A DNA stretch of 54,218 nucleotides from Rubrivivax sp. (lineage in GTDB: Bacteria; Pseudomonadota; Gammaproteobacteria; Burkholderiales; Burkholderiaceae_C), in contig JAEUPC010000038.1 of NCBI GenBank assembly GCA_016789865.1, positions 1 through 54,218 on the forward strand. Reading direction: 5' to 3'. The notes beneath the pieces are model-generated. The model saw only the letters and a program-made list of their open reading frames with translations, had not been told where the DNA came from and ran no database searches. Numbering within the stretch: position 1 is the first letter of the stretch; every line of letters starts with the position of its first letter. The position numbers and the translations under genes were made by a program. Of the stretch, positions 1-10,688 are shown one piece after another.

Positions 1-375
1 GTTGAGCGCGGCGTAGATGAGCGCCGGCACGGCCATGCCGCCCAGTGCCGCGGCCGCCGGCAGGACAGCCTGGCGGCGATCGGCCAGCTGCCCCTCGGTC
101 AGCTCGCGCTTGATCTCCAGGCCGACGAGGAAGAAGAAGACCGCCATCCACAAGTCGTTGATCCACACGACCAGCGGCTTGGCGAGCACGAGCCAGGGCC
201 TCTCGCCACCCGCACCGCCGCCCATCTGCACCACGCCCGGCGTCTGCAACCAGCGTGCGTAGGCCTCGCCCCAGGGCGAGTTGGCCAGCGCGATAGCCAG
301 CACCGCAGCCAACGCCAGCACCACACCCGCCGAGGATTCGCTGGCGATGAAGCGCCTGAACGCCTGCGTCAGCAT
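1..375 (-). CDS. nhaA: Na+/H+ antiporter NhaA, N-terminal part (runs off the window)
   Basis: The reverse strand is open from an ATG at 375 to the window edge and gives 125 residues beginning MLTQAFRRFIASESSAG. It contains the NhaA signature MAVFFFLVGLEIKREL around residues 77-92, followed by the start of the next membrane segment (AVPALIYAALN). NhaA is an inner-membrane antiporter that exports Na+ in exchange for about two H+ and helps pH and salt homeostasis. The first helix lies at about residues 15-33. The C-terminal two thirds, including the catalytic aspartate pair, are outside the window. The gene is divergent from the fumarase gene and the shared spacer is about 137 bases. The identification is firm from the conserved signature; the start is the only ATG that leaves the usual short N-terminus. 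Confidence 0.9.
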   Translation of the reverse strand, partial: MLTQAFRRFIASESSAGVVLALAAVLAIALANSPWGEAYARWLQTPGVVQMGGGAGGERPWLVLAKPLVVWINDLWMAVFFFLVGLEIKRELTEGQLADRRQAVLPAAAALGGMAVPALIYAALN

Positions 376-512
376 CGTTGAAAGACCCCTTCGTTAAACT
401 GCAGCGGCCGGGTGCCGTGCTCGTTGCACCCCCCGGCCGCCTCCCCCGCGGCGCTGTGCTGTCGCCGCCCCGGGCGCTGACCGCGCCCATCAACCGCCAT
501 CGCACCCGCGCC

Positions 513-2051
513 ATGAGCACCACCACCATCACCCAGGCCGACCTGGTAGAGAGCGTCGCCGCGGCGCTGCAGTACATCAGCTACTACCACCCGGCAGACT
601 ACATCGCCCACCTCGCCCGAGCCTACGAGACGGAGCAAAGCCCCGCGGCAAGGGACGCCATCGCGCAGATCCTCACCAACAGCCGCATGTGCGCCGAGGG
701 CAAGCGGCCGCTGTGCCAGGACACCGGCATCGTCAACGTCTTCCTCGAGGTCGGCATGGACGTGCGCTGGGCCGGCTTCGAGCGCTTCGGCGGCAGCGTC
801 GAAAACGCCGTGAACGAAGGCGTGCGCCGCGGCTACCTCGACAAGGACAACGTGCTGCGCGCCAGCGTGCTGGCCGACCCGCTGTTCGAGCGCAAGAATA
901 CGAAAGACAACACGCCGGCAGTCATCCACACCAAGCTCGTGCCCGGCAACAAGCTCTTGGTCACCGTGGCGGCCAAGGGCGGCGGCAGCGAGAACAAGAG
1001 CAAGTTCATCATGATGAATCCCAGCGACAGCCTGGTCGACTGGGTGATGAAGACCGTGCCGACGATGGGCGCTGGCTGGTGCCCGCCGGGCATGCTGGGC
1101 ATCGGCGTGGGCGGCACCGCCGAGAAGGCGATGCTGCTGGCCAAGGAAGTGCTGATGGAGCCGATCGACATGTTCGACCTGCTCGCCCGCGGCCCCGCCA
1201 ACAAGCTCGAAGAGCTGCGCGTCGAGCTGTACGAGAAGGTCAACGCGCTGGGCATCGGCGCGCAGGGCCTGGGCGGGCTGACCACCGTGCTCGACGTGAA
1301 GATCGCCACCTGGCCCACGCATGCGGCCGGCAAGCCGGTGGCGATGATCCCCAACTGCGCCGCCACGCGCCACGCGCACGTGGTGCTCGATGGCTCCGGC
1401 CCCGCCTACATGGAGCCGCCGAGCCTGGACCTGTGGCCCAAGGTCAACTGGGCGCCCGACGCGAAGAAGAGCAAGCGCGTCGACCTGAATGCACTCACGC
1501 GCGCCGAGGTGGCCAGCTGGAAGCCCGGCGACACGCTCTTGCTCAACGGCAGGATGCTCACGGGGCGCGATGCGGCGCACAAGCGCATCCAGGACATGCT
1601 GGCCAAGGGCGAGCCGCTGCCGGTGGACTTCACCAACCGCGTCATCTACTACGTCGGCCCGGTGGACCCCGTGCGCGACGAAGTTGTCGGCCCCGCCGGC
1701 CCCACCACGGCCACGCGCATGGACAAGTTCACCGAGATGATGCTGGCGCAAACCGGCCTCATCGCGATGATCGGCAAGGCCGAGCGCGGCCCCGCCGCCA
1801 TCGAGGCGATCAAGAAGCACCAGAGCGCCTACCTGATGGCCGTGGGCGGCGCTGCGTACCTGGTGGCCAAGGCGATCAAGGGCGCCAAGGTCGTGGGCTT
1901 TGCCGACCTCGGCATGGAAGCCATCTACGAGTTCGACGTGAAGGACATGCCGGTGACCGTGGCCGTCAGCGCCGACGGCACCAGCGTGCACAACACCGGG
2001 CCGCGCGAGTGGCAGGCGCGGATCGGCAAGATCCCGGTAACGGTGGCGTGA
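513..2051 (+). CDS. fumA: Class I fumarate hydratase (4Fe-4S, oxygen-sensitive type)
   Basis: Predicted 512-residue class I fumarase, which interconverts fumarate and malate in the TCA cycle using a 4Fe-4S cluster. Visible conserved segments are CQDTGIVNVF near residue 70, GAGWCPPGMLGIGVGGTAEKA near 188, and PNCAATRHAHVVLDGSGP near 280. The three cysteines in these segments are the expected cluster ligands. The C-terminal domain has YYVGPVDPVRDEVVGPAGPTTATRMDKF, typical of the fumarase/tartrate dehydratase beta part fused to the alpha part, so this is the single-chain form. The ATG at 513 (MSTTTITQ) was chosen over an upstream in-frame ATG at 378, because the intervening 45 codons are not conserved-looking and overlap the nhaA promoter side. 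It stands alone, divergent from nhaA. Confidence 0.95.
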   Translation: MSTTTITQADLVESVAAALQYISYYHPADYIAHLARAYETEQSPAARDAIAQILTNSRMCAEGKRPLCQDTGIVNVFLEVGMDVRWAGFERFGGSVENAVNEGVRRGYLDKDNVLRASVLADPLFERKNTKDNTPAVIHTKLVPGNKLLVTVAAKGGGSENKSKFIMMNPSDSLVDWVMKTVPTMGAGWCPPGMLGIGVGGTAEKAMLLAKEVLMEPIDMFDLLARGPANKLEELRVELYEKVNALGIGAQGLGGLTTVLDVKIATWPTHAAGKPVAMIPNCAATRHAHVVLDGSGPAYMEPPSLDLWPKVNWAPDAKKSKRVDLNALTRAEVASWKPGDTLLLNGRMLTGRDAAHKRIQDMLAKGEPLPVDFTNRVIYYVGPVDPVRDEVVGPAGPTTATRMDKFTEMMLAQTGLIAMIGKAERGPAAIEAIKKHQSAYLMAVGGAAYLVAKAIKGAKVVGFADLGMEAIYEFDVKDMPVTVAVSADGTSVHNTGPREWQARIGKIPVTVA

Positions 2052-2353
2052 GGGTCGCTCGCCGGCGGCGGCACAGGCCTGCGGCCGAGGAGCCCGCGGC
2101 AGCGTCTTCGCGGGAGGCGAAGTGCAAGCCCGCGCAAGACGCGCCAACCGGCCTGCCCGTGGTGCGATTGCCGCGCACGGTGGCGCCCGCAGACGTGCGT
2201 TCGCGCAACGACCAGGCATGAACGCCACCCCGCTCCGCCGCGCCGGTGCGCGCGGGCCGCGACCGACCCGCGCCACGACCATCCGCCGCCCGTGAGCGCG
2301 CACGGTCGCTCCAGAGCGCTCACACCAAAGCGCGTCAGCGCGAACGCTGCCTT
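2052..2353. other. Intergenic stretch between fumarase and SNF2 helicase; nothing recognised
   Basis: These 302 bases carry no ORF with protein-like composition and no tRNA-like fold that I can see. A short inverted repeat (CCCGCG about 2093 and CGCGGG about 2107) follows the fumarase stop but has no T-run, so it is not a convincing terminator. In-frame codons upstream of the SNF2 gene's GTG start read as arginine-rich noise. Confidence 0.5.
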
Positions 2354-5899
<3,546 letters not shown>

Positions 5900-5952
5900 A
5901 GGGTGCAGGACACCGGGCTGCATCGATGGGAGGCGGGGATCGGGAGGATGCC

Positions 5953-5996
5953 GGTGGCGGTGCAGTGGCGGTGGCGGTGGCGGTGGCGGCGGGGGG
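5953..5996 (+). repeat. GGTGGC simple-sequence repeat, intergenic
   Basis: After the SNF2 stop the sequence becomes GGTGGC/GGCGGT-like, with about four near-perfect hexamers at 5965-5990 followed by a G-run. It lies in the roughly 250-base gap before the WYL regulator and belongs to no convincing reading frame. Such tracts can change length by slippage or form G-rich structures. No function is evident. Confidence 0.7.
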
Positions 5997-6149
5997 CAAC
6001 GATGGCAGCGACTGAGGCAATGGCGCATGCCGCCCTGGCGACCCGCACCGTTCGGCGCCAGCGTGAGCACGTCACGCCGGTCCGGGGCATCCCTGTGTCA
6101 GCTCGGCACCGCGCCCGGCCGCAGCCCGGATAGAGTCGCCCCTCGCGCG

Positions 6150-7181
6150 GTGAAGCGAACCCGCTCGCGCCGCGCCGGGGAGGGCGAGGCGTTGGCACAG
6201 ACCGACCGCTTGTTCAAGCTCAAGCACTGGCTGGACGCCGGCCGCTGCCTGACGCCCGCGTTCCTGATGCGCGAGCTCGAGGTCTCGCGCTCCACGCTCA
6301 AGCGCGATATCGCGCTCGTGCGCGACCGGCTCAACGCGCCGGTGGCCTGGGACGCCGAGCGCCGGGGTTGGCGCATCGACCACGGCCAGCCCCTCGTGGG
6401 GCCGCAGTACGAGCTGCCGGGCATGTGGCTCAGCGCCGAGGAAGTGCACGCGCTGCTGACGATGCAGCACCTGCTCGGGCAGCTGGACACCGGCGGCCTG
6501 CTCGGCGCGCAAATCGACCCGCTGATGGAGCGCCTGGGGAAGATCCTCGGCAGCGGCATGCCGCCCAAGGCCGACGTGGCACGCCGCATCCGCGTGCAGA
6601 CCGTCGGCGCGCGGCGTGTGCACCTGCCGCACTTCCAGGCCGTGGGCAGCGCGCTGCTGCGGCGGCAGCGCCTGGTCATCGACTACCGCGGCCGCACGCG
6701 CGCCGACGTGACCGAGCGCGAGGTCTCGCCGCAGCGCCTGGTGCACTACCGCGACAACTGGTACCTCGACGCATGGTGCCACTGGCGCCGGGCGCTGCGC
6801 AGCTTCAGCGTCGATGCGATCGAGCGCGTGCGCGTGCTCGACGAGCGGGCGCTCGAAGTGGCCGACACCGAGCTCGATGCCGTGCTCGGCGCCGGCTACG
6901 GCATCTTCGCCGGGCGCGAGTTGCAGTGGGCGACGCTGCGCTTCTCCGCCGATCGTGCCCGCTGGGTGGCCGCCGAGCGCTGGCACGCTGACCAGCACGG
7001 CCGTTGGGACGCCGAGGGGCGCTGGGTGCTGAGCCTGCCGTTTGCCGACCCGCGCGAGTTGGTCATGGACATCCTGCGGCATGTGCCGGAGGTGGACGTG
7101 ATTGCGCCGGGCGACCTGCGCAAGGAGGTCGTTCAGCGCCTGCGAGCGGGGTTGGCGCTGGAAGACGGGCTGGATGAATGA
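6150..7181 (+). CDS. HTH/WYL-domain transcriptional regulator next to the CRISPR operon
   Basis: Predicted 343-residue regulator. The N-terminal 60-70 residues (TDRLFKLKHWLDAGRCLTPAFLMRELEVSRSTLKRDIALVRDRL) are a DeoR-like winged helix-turn-helix. The middle and C-terminus form a WYL domain (LVIDYRGRTRADVTEREVSPQRLVHYRDNWYLDAWC), with the W-Y-L triplet as NWYLDAW, and a WCX-type C-terminal extension. WYL domains bind ligands, in some cases nucleic acid or nucleotides, and WYL regulators recur beside CRISPR-Cas and other defence loci. cas3 starts 87 bases downstream on the same strand, so this gene is a plausible regulator of the cas operon; that is inference. The start is uncertain: GTG 6150 is used here, but TTG 6192 sits 7 bases after GGGAGGGCGAGG and would give 329 residues. 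Confidence 0.85.
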   Translation: MKRTRSRRAGEGEALAQTDRLFKLKHWLDAGRCLTPAFLMRELEVSRSTLKRDIALVRDRLNAPVAWDAERRGWRIDHGQPLVGPQYELPGMWLSAEEVHALLTMQHLLGQLDTGGLLGAQIDPLMERLGKILGSGMPPKADVARRIRVQTVGARRVHLPHFQAVGSALLRRQRLVIDYRGRTRADVTEREVSPQRLVHYRDNWYLDAWCHWRRALRSFSVDAIERVRVLDERALEVADTELDAVLGAGYGIFAGRELQWATLRFSADRARWVAAERWHADQHGRWDAEGRWVLSLPFADPRELVMDILRHVPEVDVIAPGDLRKEVVQRLRAGLALEDGLDE

Positions 7182-7268
7182 CCAGCCGCTTGCACGTCTC
7201 AGGCTCACGCTCTGACCCTCGCCAACCGAACAATCGCAACCACAGACACCTGCCTGACGGAGCCCCCG

Positions 7269-10200
7269 TTGACCCGCAGCTACACCGAGTACTTCGCAGC
7301 ACTTGCCGGCCTGCCGACCGGAGTCGATCCGCACCCCTGGCAGCACGAGCTGGCTGAGGAACGGCAGTGCGTGAACCGATTGGTGCGCGTGCCCACCGGA
7401 TTCGGCAAGACGTTTGGCGTCCTTGGGGCATGGCTATGGAATCGGGTCGAGCAGCGCAACGCCCTCTGGCCGCGCCGCGTGGTGTGGTGCCTTCCCATGC
7501 GCGTTCTGGTCGAGCAGGTGGTCGCCGAAGCGCGGGCCGCCTTGGCCCGACTCGGCGCGGACGCGCAAGGCATCGAAGCCCACGCGTTGATGGGCGGGGT
7601 GGAAGGCGCCGAGTGGCACTTGCAGCCCCATCGCGAAGCCGTCCTGATCGGCACCCAGGACATGCTGCTGTCGCGCGCGATGAATCGCGGCTACGGCGCA
7701 CCGAGGGCACGGTGGCCGATGGACTTCGGCCTGCTCAACCAGGACTGCCTGTGGGTGATGGACGAGGTGCAGCTCATGGATGTGGGATTGGCCACGTCGG
7801 CGCAGCTGCAAGCATTCCGCGAAGAGGAAGAAGCCCGCGGCACGAGCCTTCGCCTTTGCAAGACGTGGTGGATGAGCGCAACGCTGCAACGGGCGTGGCT
7901 CGACAGCAGCCCGGATACAAGGGACCCCCTGCGCGATCTTCCCCAGACCCGCATCCTACCCGCGCAACGCAGCGGCCCCCTCTGGGACGAGAGCGCGGTG
8001 CGCAAGCCGCTGCAAATCAAGCAGATTCAGCAACCCGGGAAACATGCCCATGCCGGCGAGCTGGCGAAGATTGCCGCCGAGGCGCACACCTCCGGCGGCC
8101 GCGGGGCATGCGGTCCGACGCTGGTCGTCGTCAACCGCGTGGAGCGTGCGGTGGAGATCTACAAGGCACTCGCCGCCGCGGCGAGCAAGTCGCTGCGCGG
8201 CACCGATCTGCGGCTCGTTCACAGCCGGTTCCGCGCCGCAGACCGCGCCCATTGGCGCGAGGCGTTCCTCAACCGCGCGGCGTGCGCACCGGGTGTCGAT
8301 CGCATCATCGTCGCGACCCAGGTGGTCGAAGCCGGCGTCGACATCTCGGCCGGCGTGCTCGTCACCGAGCTCGCACCTTGGCCGAGCCTGGTGCAGCGCT
8401 TCGGCCGCTGCGCGCGCTACGGCGGCCATGCCGACGTGCTCGTCTTCGATGCGCTGGCGAAGGACGCAGGGACCGCCGCGCCCTACGAGGCCGAAGCGCT
8501 CGAAGCGGCCCGGGGCGCGCTCTCACTGCTCGGCGATGTCACGCCCAAGAGCCTCGAGGCGTTCGAAGAAGCGCATCCCGAACTGACTGCGAGCCTTTAT
8601 CCCTACCGTCCAGCACACCTGCTGCTGCGCCACGAGGTCGACGAGTTGTTCGACACCAGCCCCGACCTCTCCGGGGCCGATGTGGACGTGTCACGTTTCA
8701 TTCGCACCGGCGACGAGCGCGACCTCTCGCTGTTCTGGCTCGACGTGCCCAAAGGCACAACACCCGGCGCAGACCAGCGACCGCGCCGCGAAGCGCTGTG
8801 CGCGGTGCCGTTTCTGGCCGCGCGCGACTGGCTCTGCGGCAAGGAGACAAGCAGCAGCAAGGTACCCAGGCTCGCGCGGGGCCGGCGGGCATGGGTCTGG
8901 GACTACCTCAGCGGCCGCTGGCGCACCGCGGAGCGACGTGACCTCTATCCCGGACAGACCGCGCTGGTCGCGGCTGACACCGGGGGCTATGACGCAAAGC
9001 TCGGCTGGTCACCGGCCAGCGCTGCCCCAGTGCCGGAGGTGCCCACAGTGGCCGGGACCTCGGCCCAGGACCTTGCCGATGCCAGCGAAGACGACGAGTC
9101 GTTGAGCGCCGTGCAAGCATGGCAAACGATCGCGACGCACGGTGCGCAGGTCGGCCGTGAGGCAGCGGCGCTGTCCGCCGGGCTGGGACAGCGCTACGAG
9201 CGCCTGCTCGATCTGGCTGGCCGTTGGCACGATGCCGGCAAGGCGCTGGCGCCGTTTCAGAACTCCATCGTCGGGGAAGGCCGACCGGCCCGCGCTGACC
9301 TGGCCAAGGCTCCGCAAGCCAACTGGCTGCCGGTCCGAAGGCTCTATCCCGATCCGCCCCATGCGCGGCGAGCCGGCTTCCGGCACGAGCTGGCGAGCAC
9401 GCTGGCCCTGTTCGACGTGCTGGCAAGACATCAACCCGACCACGTCGCTATGGTGGGCCCCTGGCTTGACCTGCTCCGAGCCGCCGAGCGCCGCATCCCG
9501 GAGCACACCGCCAGCGCCGCGGCGCCGAACCCGCTGGAGCAGGAAGTCCTCGGGCTCGACGCAGCCGACTTCGACCTGCTGGCCTACCTCGTGTGTGCTC
9601 ACCACGGCAAGGTGCGGCTGGCGTGGCATGCCTCCCCGGCCGACCAGGAGGCTGGCGATACGGTGCTGCGCCTGCGCGGCGTGCGTGACGGCGAAGAGCT
9701 GCCGGCGCTCACCCTTGCCGTTGGCGACGGCAGTCATCACCGATTGCCGCCCAGCCGCCTGCGGCTGGATGCCGCGGCGGCCGGCCTGAACCCGATCACA
9801 GGCCGCGGCTGGACCGAACGCACGTTGGGGCTGCTCGCCCAACACGGGCCGTTCGCGCTGGCCTATCTTGAAGCCCTGCTGCGCGCCGCCGACCAACGCG
9901 CTTCGCGCGTGCCGGTTGAGGATCCTGTGCTGGAGCCCGACAATGCACCCCATGGACTGGAAGCAAGCCATCGAGAACTGGCGCCGGCTGAGCCCGCAGG
10001 AGCGCCATCGCCTGCGGTGGCAGCGCATTCCGCGCAACGTGGCGCAGAGCATGGCCTTCGAGGGGGAGCCGGTGAGCTTGGCTCAACTGGAAGCGGAACA
10101 CGCGCGCCACCCCATGCCACCCGACAGGTCGACACCGCCCGATGCAAACTGACCTACGCCGAGCTGGCGCCGCTGCTGGCTGAGCGGGTCGCGGCGATCG

Positions 10201-10688
10201 AGCGCGCGATCGAGTCAGGCGAGTTCGACGACCGGGCTCTCGACGACGAGTTGATCCGCCAGTTGCACACGCGGCTGTGTGGCGATCTCGTCCCGGTCTT
10301 CGCCGGCTGGCGGCGCAGGGATGTGGTGATCGGCGGGCACGAGCCGCCGCCGCACTTCAAGGTGCCGATGGCCATGCACGAATACGCGCTGGACCTCGCG
10401 GCGCGCCTTGATCACCTGGACGCACGCCCCGACCTGCTGCCCGAGTTCCTTGCATTCGCCGAAGGGCGGCTGCTCAGCATCCACCCCTTTGCCGACTTCA
10501 ACGGCCGCGCCACGCGCATGTTTCTTCGCCTCGTGCTGCGCCGGCTCGAGCTGCCGGCTGTCGACCTGGTGCCACCGGCCGAGGCAACGGCGGAGTACCT
10601 GCGGGCGCTGGCCGCCGGCGACCGCGCCGACTGGGTGCCACTGGCCGCCGTCTGGCGCCAGCGCCTCACGCAGGGAGACCCCGCATGA
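7269..10688 (+). CDS. cas3: Cas3 helicase-HD nuclease (type I-U/I-G), reading frame continuing into a Fic domain
   Basis: Continuous ORF of 1139 codons. Residues 1-600 are an SF2 helicase: VPTGFGKT (K47), DEVQ at D165, MSATL, and VEAGVDIS followed by QRFGRCAR. An HD nuclease follows the helicase, with HDAGK at H654-D655 and AHHGK near 777. Helicase-then-HD order is the type I-U arrangement; the enzyme unwinds and degrades target DNA after Cascade recruitment. A normal Cas3 would end near residue 880 (LLRAADQRASR). Here the frame stays open through about 70 low-complexity Ala/Gly/Pro-rich residues that overlap a better-looking +1-frame ORF (9943-10152), then enters a Fic domain (about 961-1139) with HPFADFNGR at H1072. 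Start: TTG 7269, 6 bases after CGGAG. The stop overlaps csx17 as ATGA. Whether one long protein or separate Cas3 and Fic proteins are made cannot be told from sequence. Confidence 0.9.
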   Translation: MTRSYTEYFAALAGLPTGVDPHPWQHELAEERQCVNRLVRVPTGFGKTFGVLGAWLWNRVEQRNALWPRRVVWCLPMRVLVEQVVAEARAALARLGADAQGIEAHALMGGVEGAEWHLQPHREAVLIGTQDMLLSRAMNRGYGAPRARWPMDFGLLNQDCLWVMDEVQLMDVGLATSAQLQAFREEEEARGTSLRLCKTWWMSATLQRAWLDSSPDTRDPLRDLPQTRILPAQRSGPLWDESAVRKPLQIKQIQQPGKHAHAGELAKIAAEAHTSGGRGACGPTLVVVNRVERAVEIYKALAAAASKSLRGTDLRLVHSRFRAADRAHWREAFLNRAACAPGVDRIIVATQVVEAGVDISAGVLVTELAPWPSLVQRFGRCARYGGHADVLVFDALAKDAGTAAPYEAEALEAARGALSLLGDVTPKSLEAFEEAHPELTASLYPYRPAHLLLRHEVDELFDTSPDLSGADVDVSRFIRTGDERDLSLFWLDVPKGTTPGADQRPRREALCAVPFLAARDWLCGKETSSSKVPRLARGRRAWVWDYLSGRWRTAERRDLYPGQTALVAADTGGYDAKLGWSPASAAPVPEVPTVAGTSAQDLADASEDDESLSAVQAWQTIATHGAQVGREAAALSAGLGQRYERLLDLAGRWHDAGKALAPFQNSIVGEGRPARADLAKAPQANWLPVRRLYPDPPHARRAGFRHELASTLALFDVLARHQPDHVAMVGPWLDLLRAAERRIPEHTASAAAPNPLEQEVLGLDAADFDLLAYLVCAHHGKVRLAWHASPADQEAGDTVLRLRGVRDGEELPALTLAVGDGSHHRLPPSRLRLDAAAAGLNPITGRGWTERTLGLLAQHGPFALAYLEALLRAADQRASRVPVEDPVLEPDNAPHGLEASHRELAPAEPAGAPSPAVAAHSAQRGAEHGLRGGAGELGSTGSGTRAPPHATRQVDTARCKLTYAELAPLLAERVAAIERAIESGEFDDRALDDELIRQLHTRLCGDLVPVFAGWRRRDVVIGGHEPPPHFKVPMAMHEYALDLAARLDHLDARPDLLPEFLAFAEGRLLSIHPFADFNGRATRMFLRLVLRRLELPAVDLVPPAEATAEYLRALAAGDRADWVPLAAVWRQRLTQGDPA
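9943..10152 (+). CDS. Small class I Fic antitoxin-like protein (VbhA/FicA type), nested in the cas3 frame
   Basis: A 69-codon ORF in the +1 frame relative to cas3. The translation is rich in charged residues and looks like a real helical protein: MHPMDWKQAIENWRRLSPQE at the start, then RNVAQSMAFEGEPVSLAQLE. SMAFEG (S36, E40, G41) fits the [S/T]-x-x-x-E-[G/N] inhibitory motif of Fic antitoxins. In VbhA and FicA the helix carrying it inserts its glutamate into the Fic ATP site and blocks AMPylation. It lies directly upstream of a Fic domain, and its TGA stop overlaps CTG at 10149, the most likely boundary of the Fic region. GGAG at 9932 is 7 bases before the ATG; ATG 9952 is an alternative start. 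Over the same stretch the cas3 frame reads as Ala/Gly/Pro filler, which supports this frame being coding. The family match rests on motif and context only. Confidence 0.72.
   Translation: MHPMDWKQAIENWRRLSPQERHRLRWQRIPRNVAQSMAFEGEPVSLAQLEAEHARHPMPPDRSTPPDAN
10149..10688 (+). other. Fic (AMPylase-type) domain at the 3' end of the cas3 frame; possibly a separate gene
   Basis: Codons 961-1139 of the long cas3 frame form a Fic/Doc-fold region of about 179 residues. It has LTYAELAPLLAER at its start, then a helical region with PPHFKVPMAMHEYALDLAARL, and then the active-site loop LLSIHPFADFNGRATRMFLR. The canonical motif is H-x-F-x-[D/E]-G-N-[G/K]-R; here the catalytic histidine, D, N, G and R are kept but the first glycine is phenylalanine. 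Fic enzymes usually transfer AMP to a protein hydroxyl, and some members phosphorylate or transfer other nucleotides. No ATG or GTG starts this segment in frame near the antitoxin stop. The only coupled option is CTG at 10149, inside CTGA. The alternative is that Fic is made only as the tail of Cas3. Confidence 0.8.
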
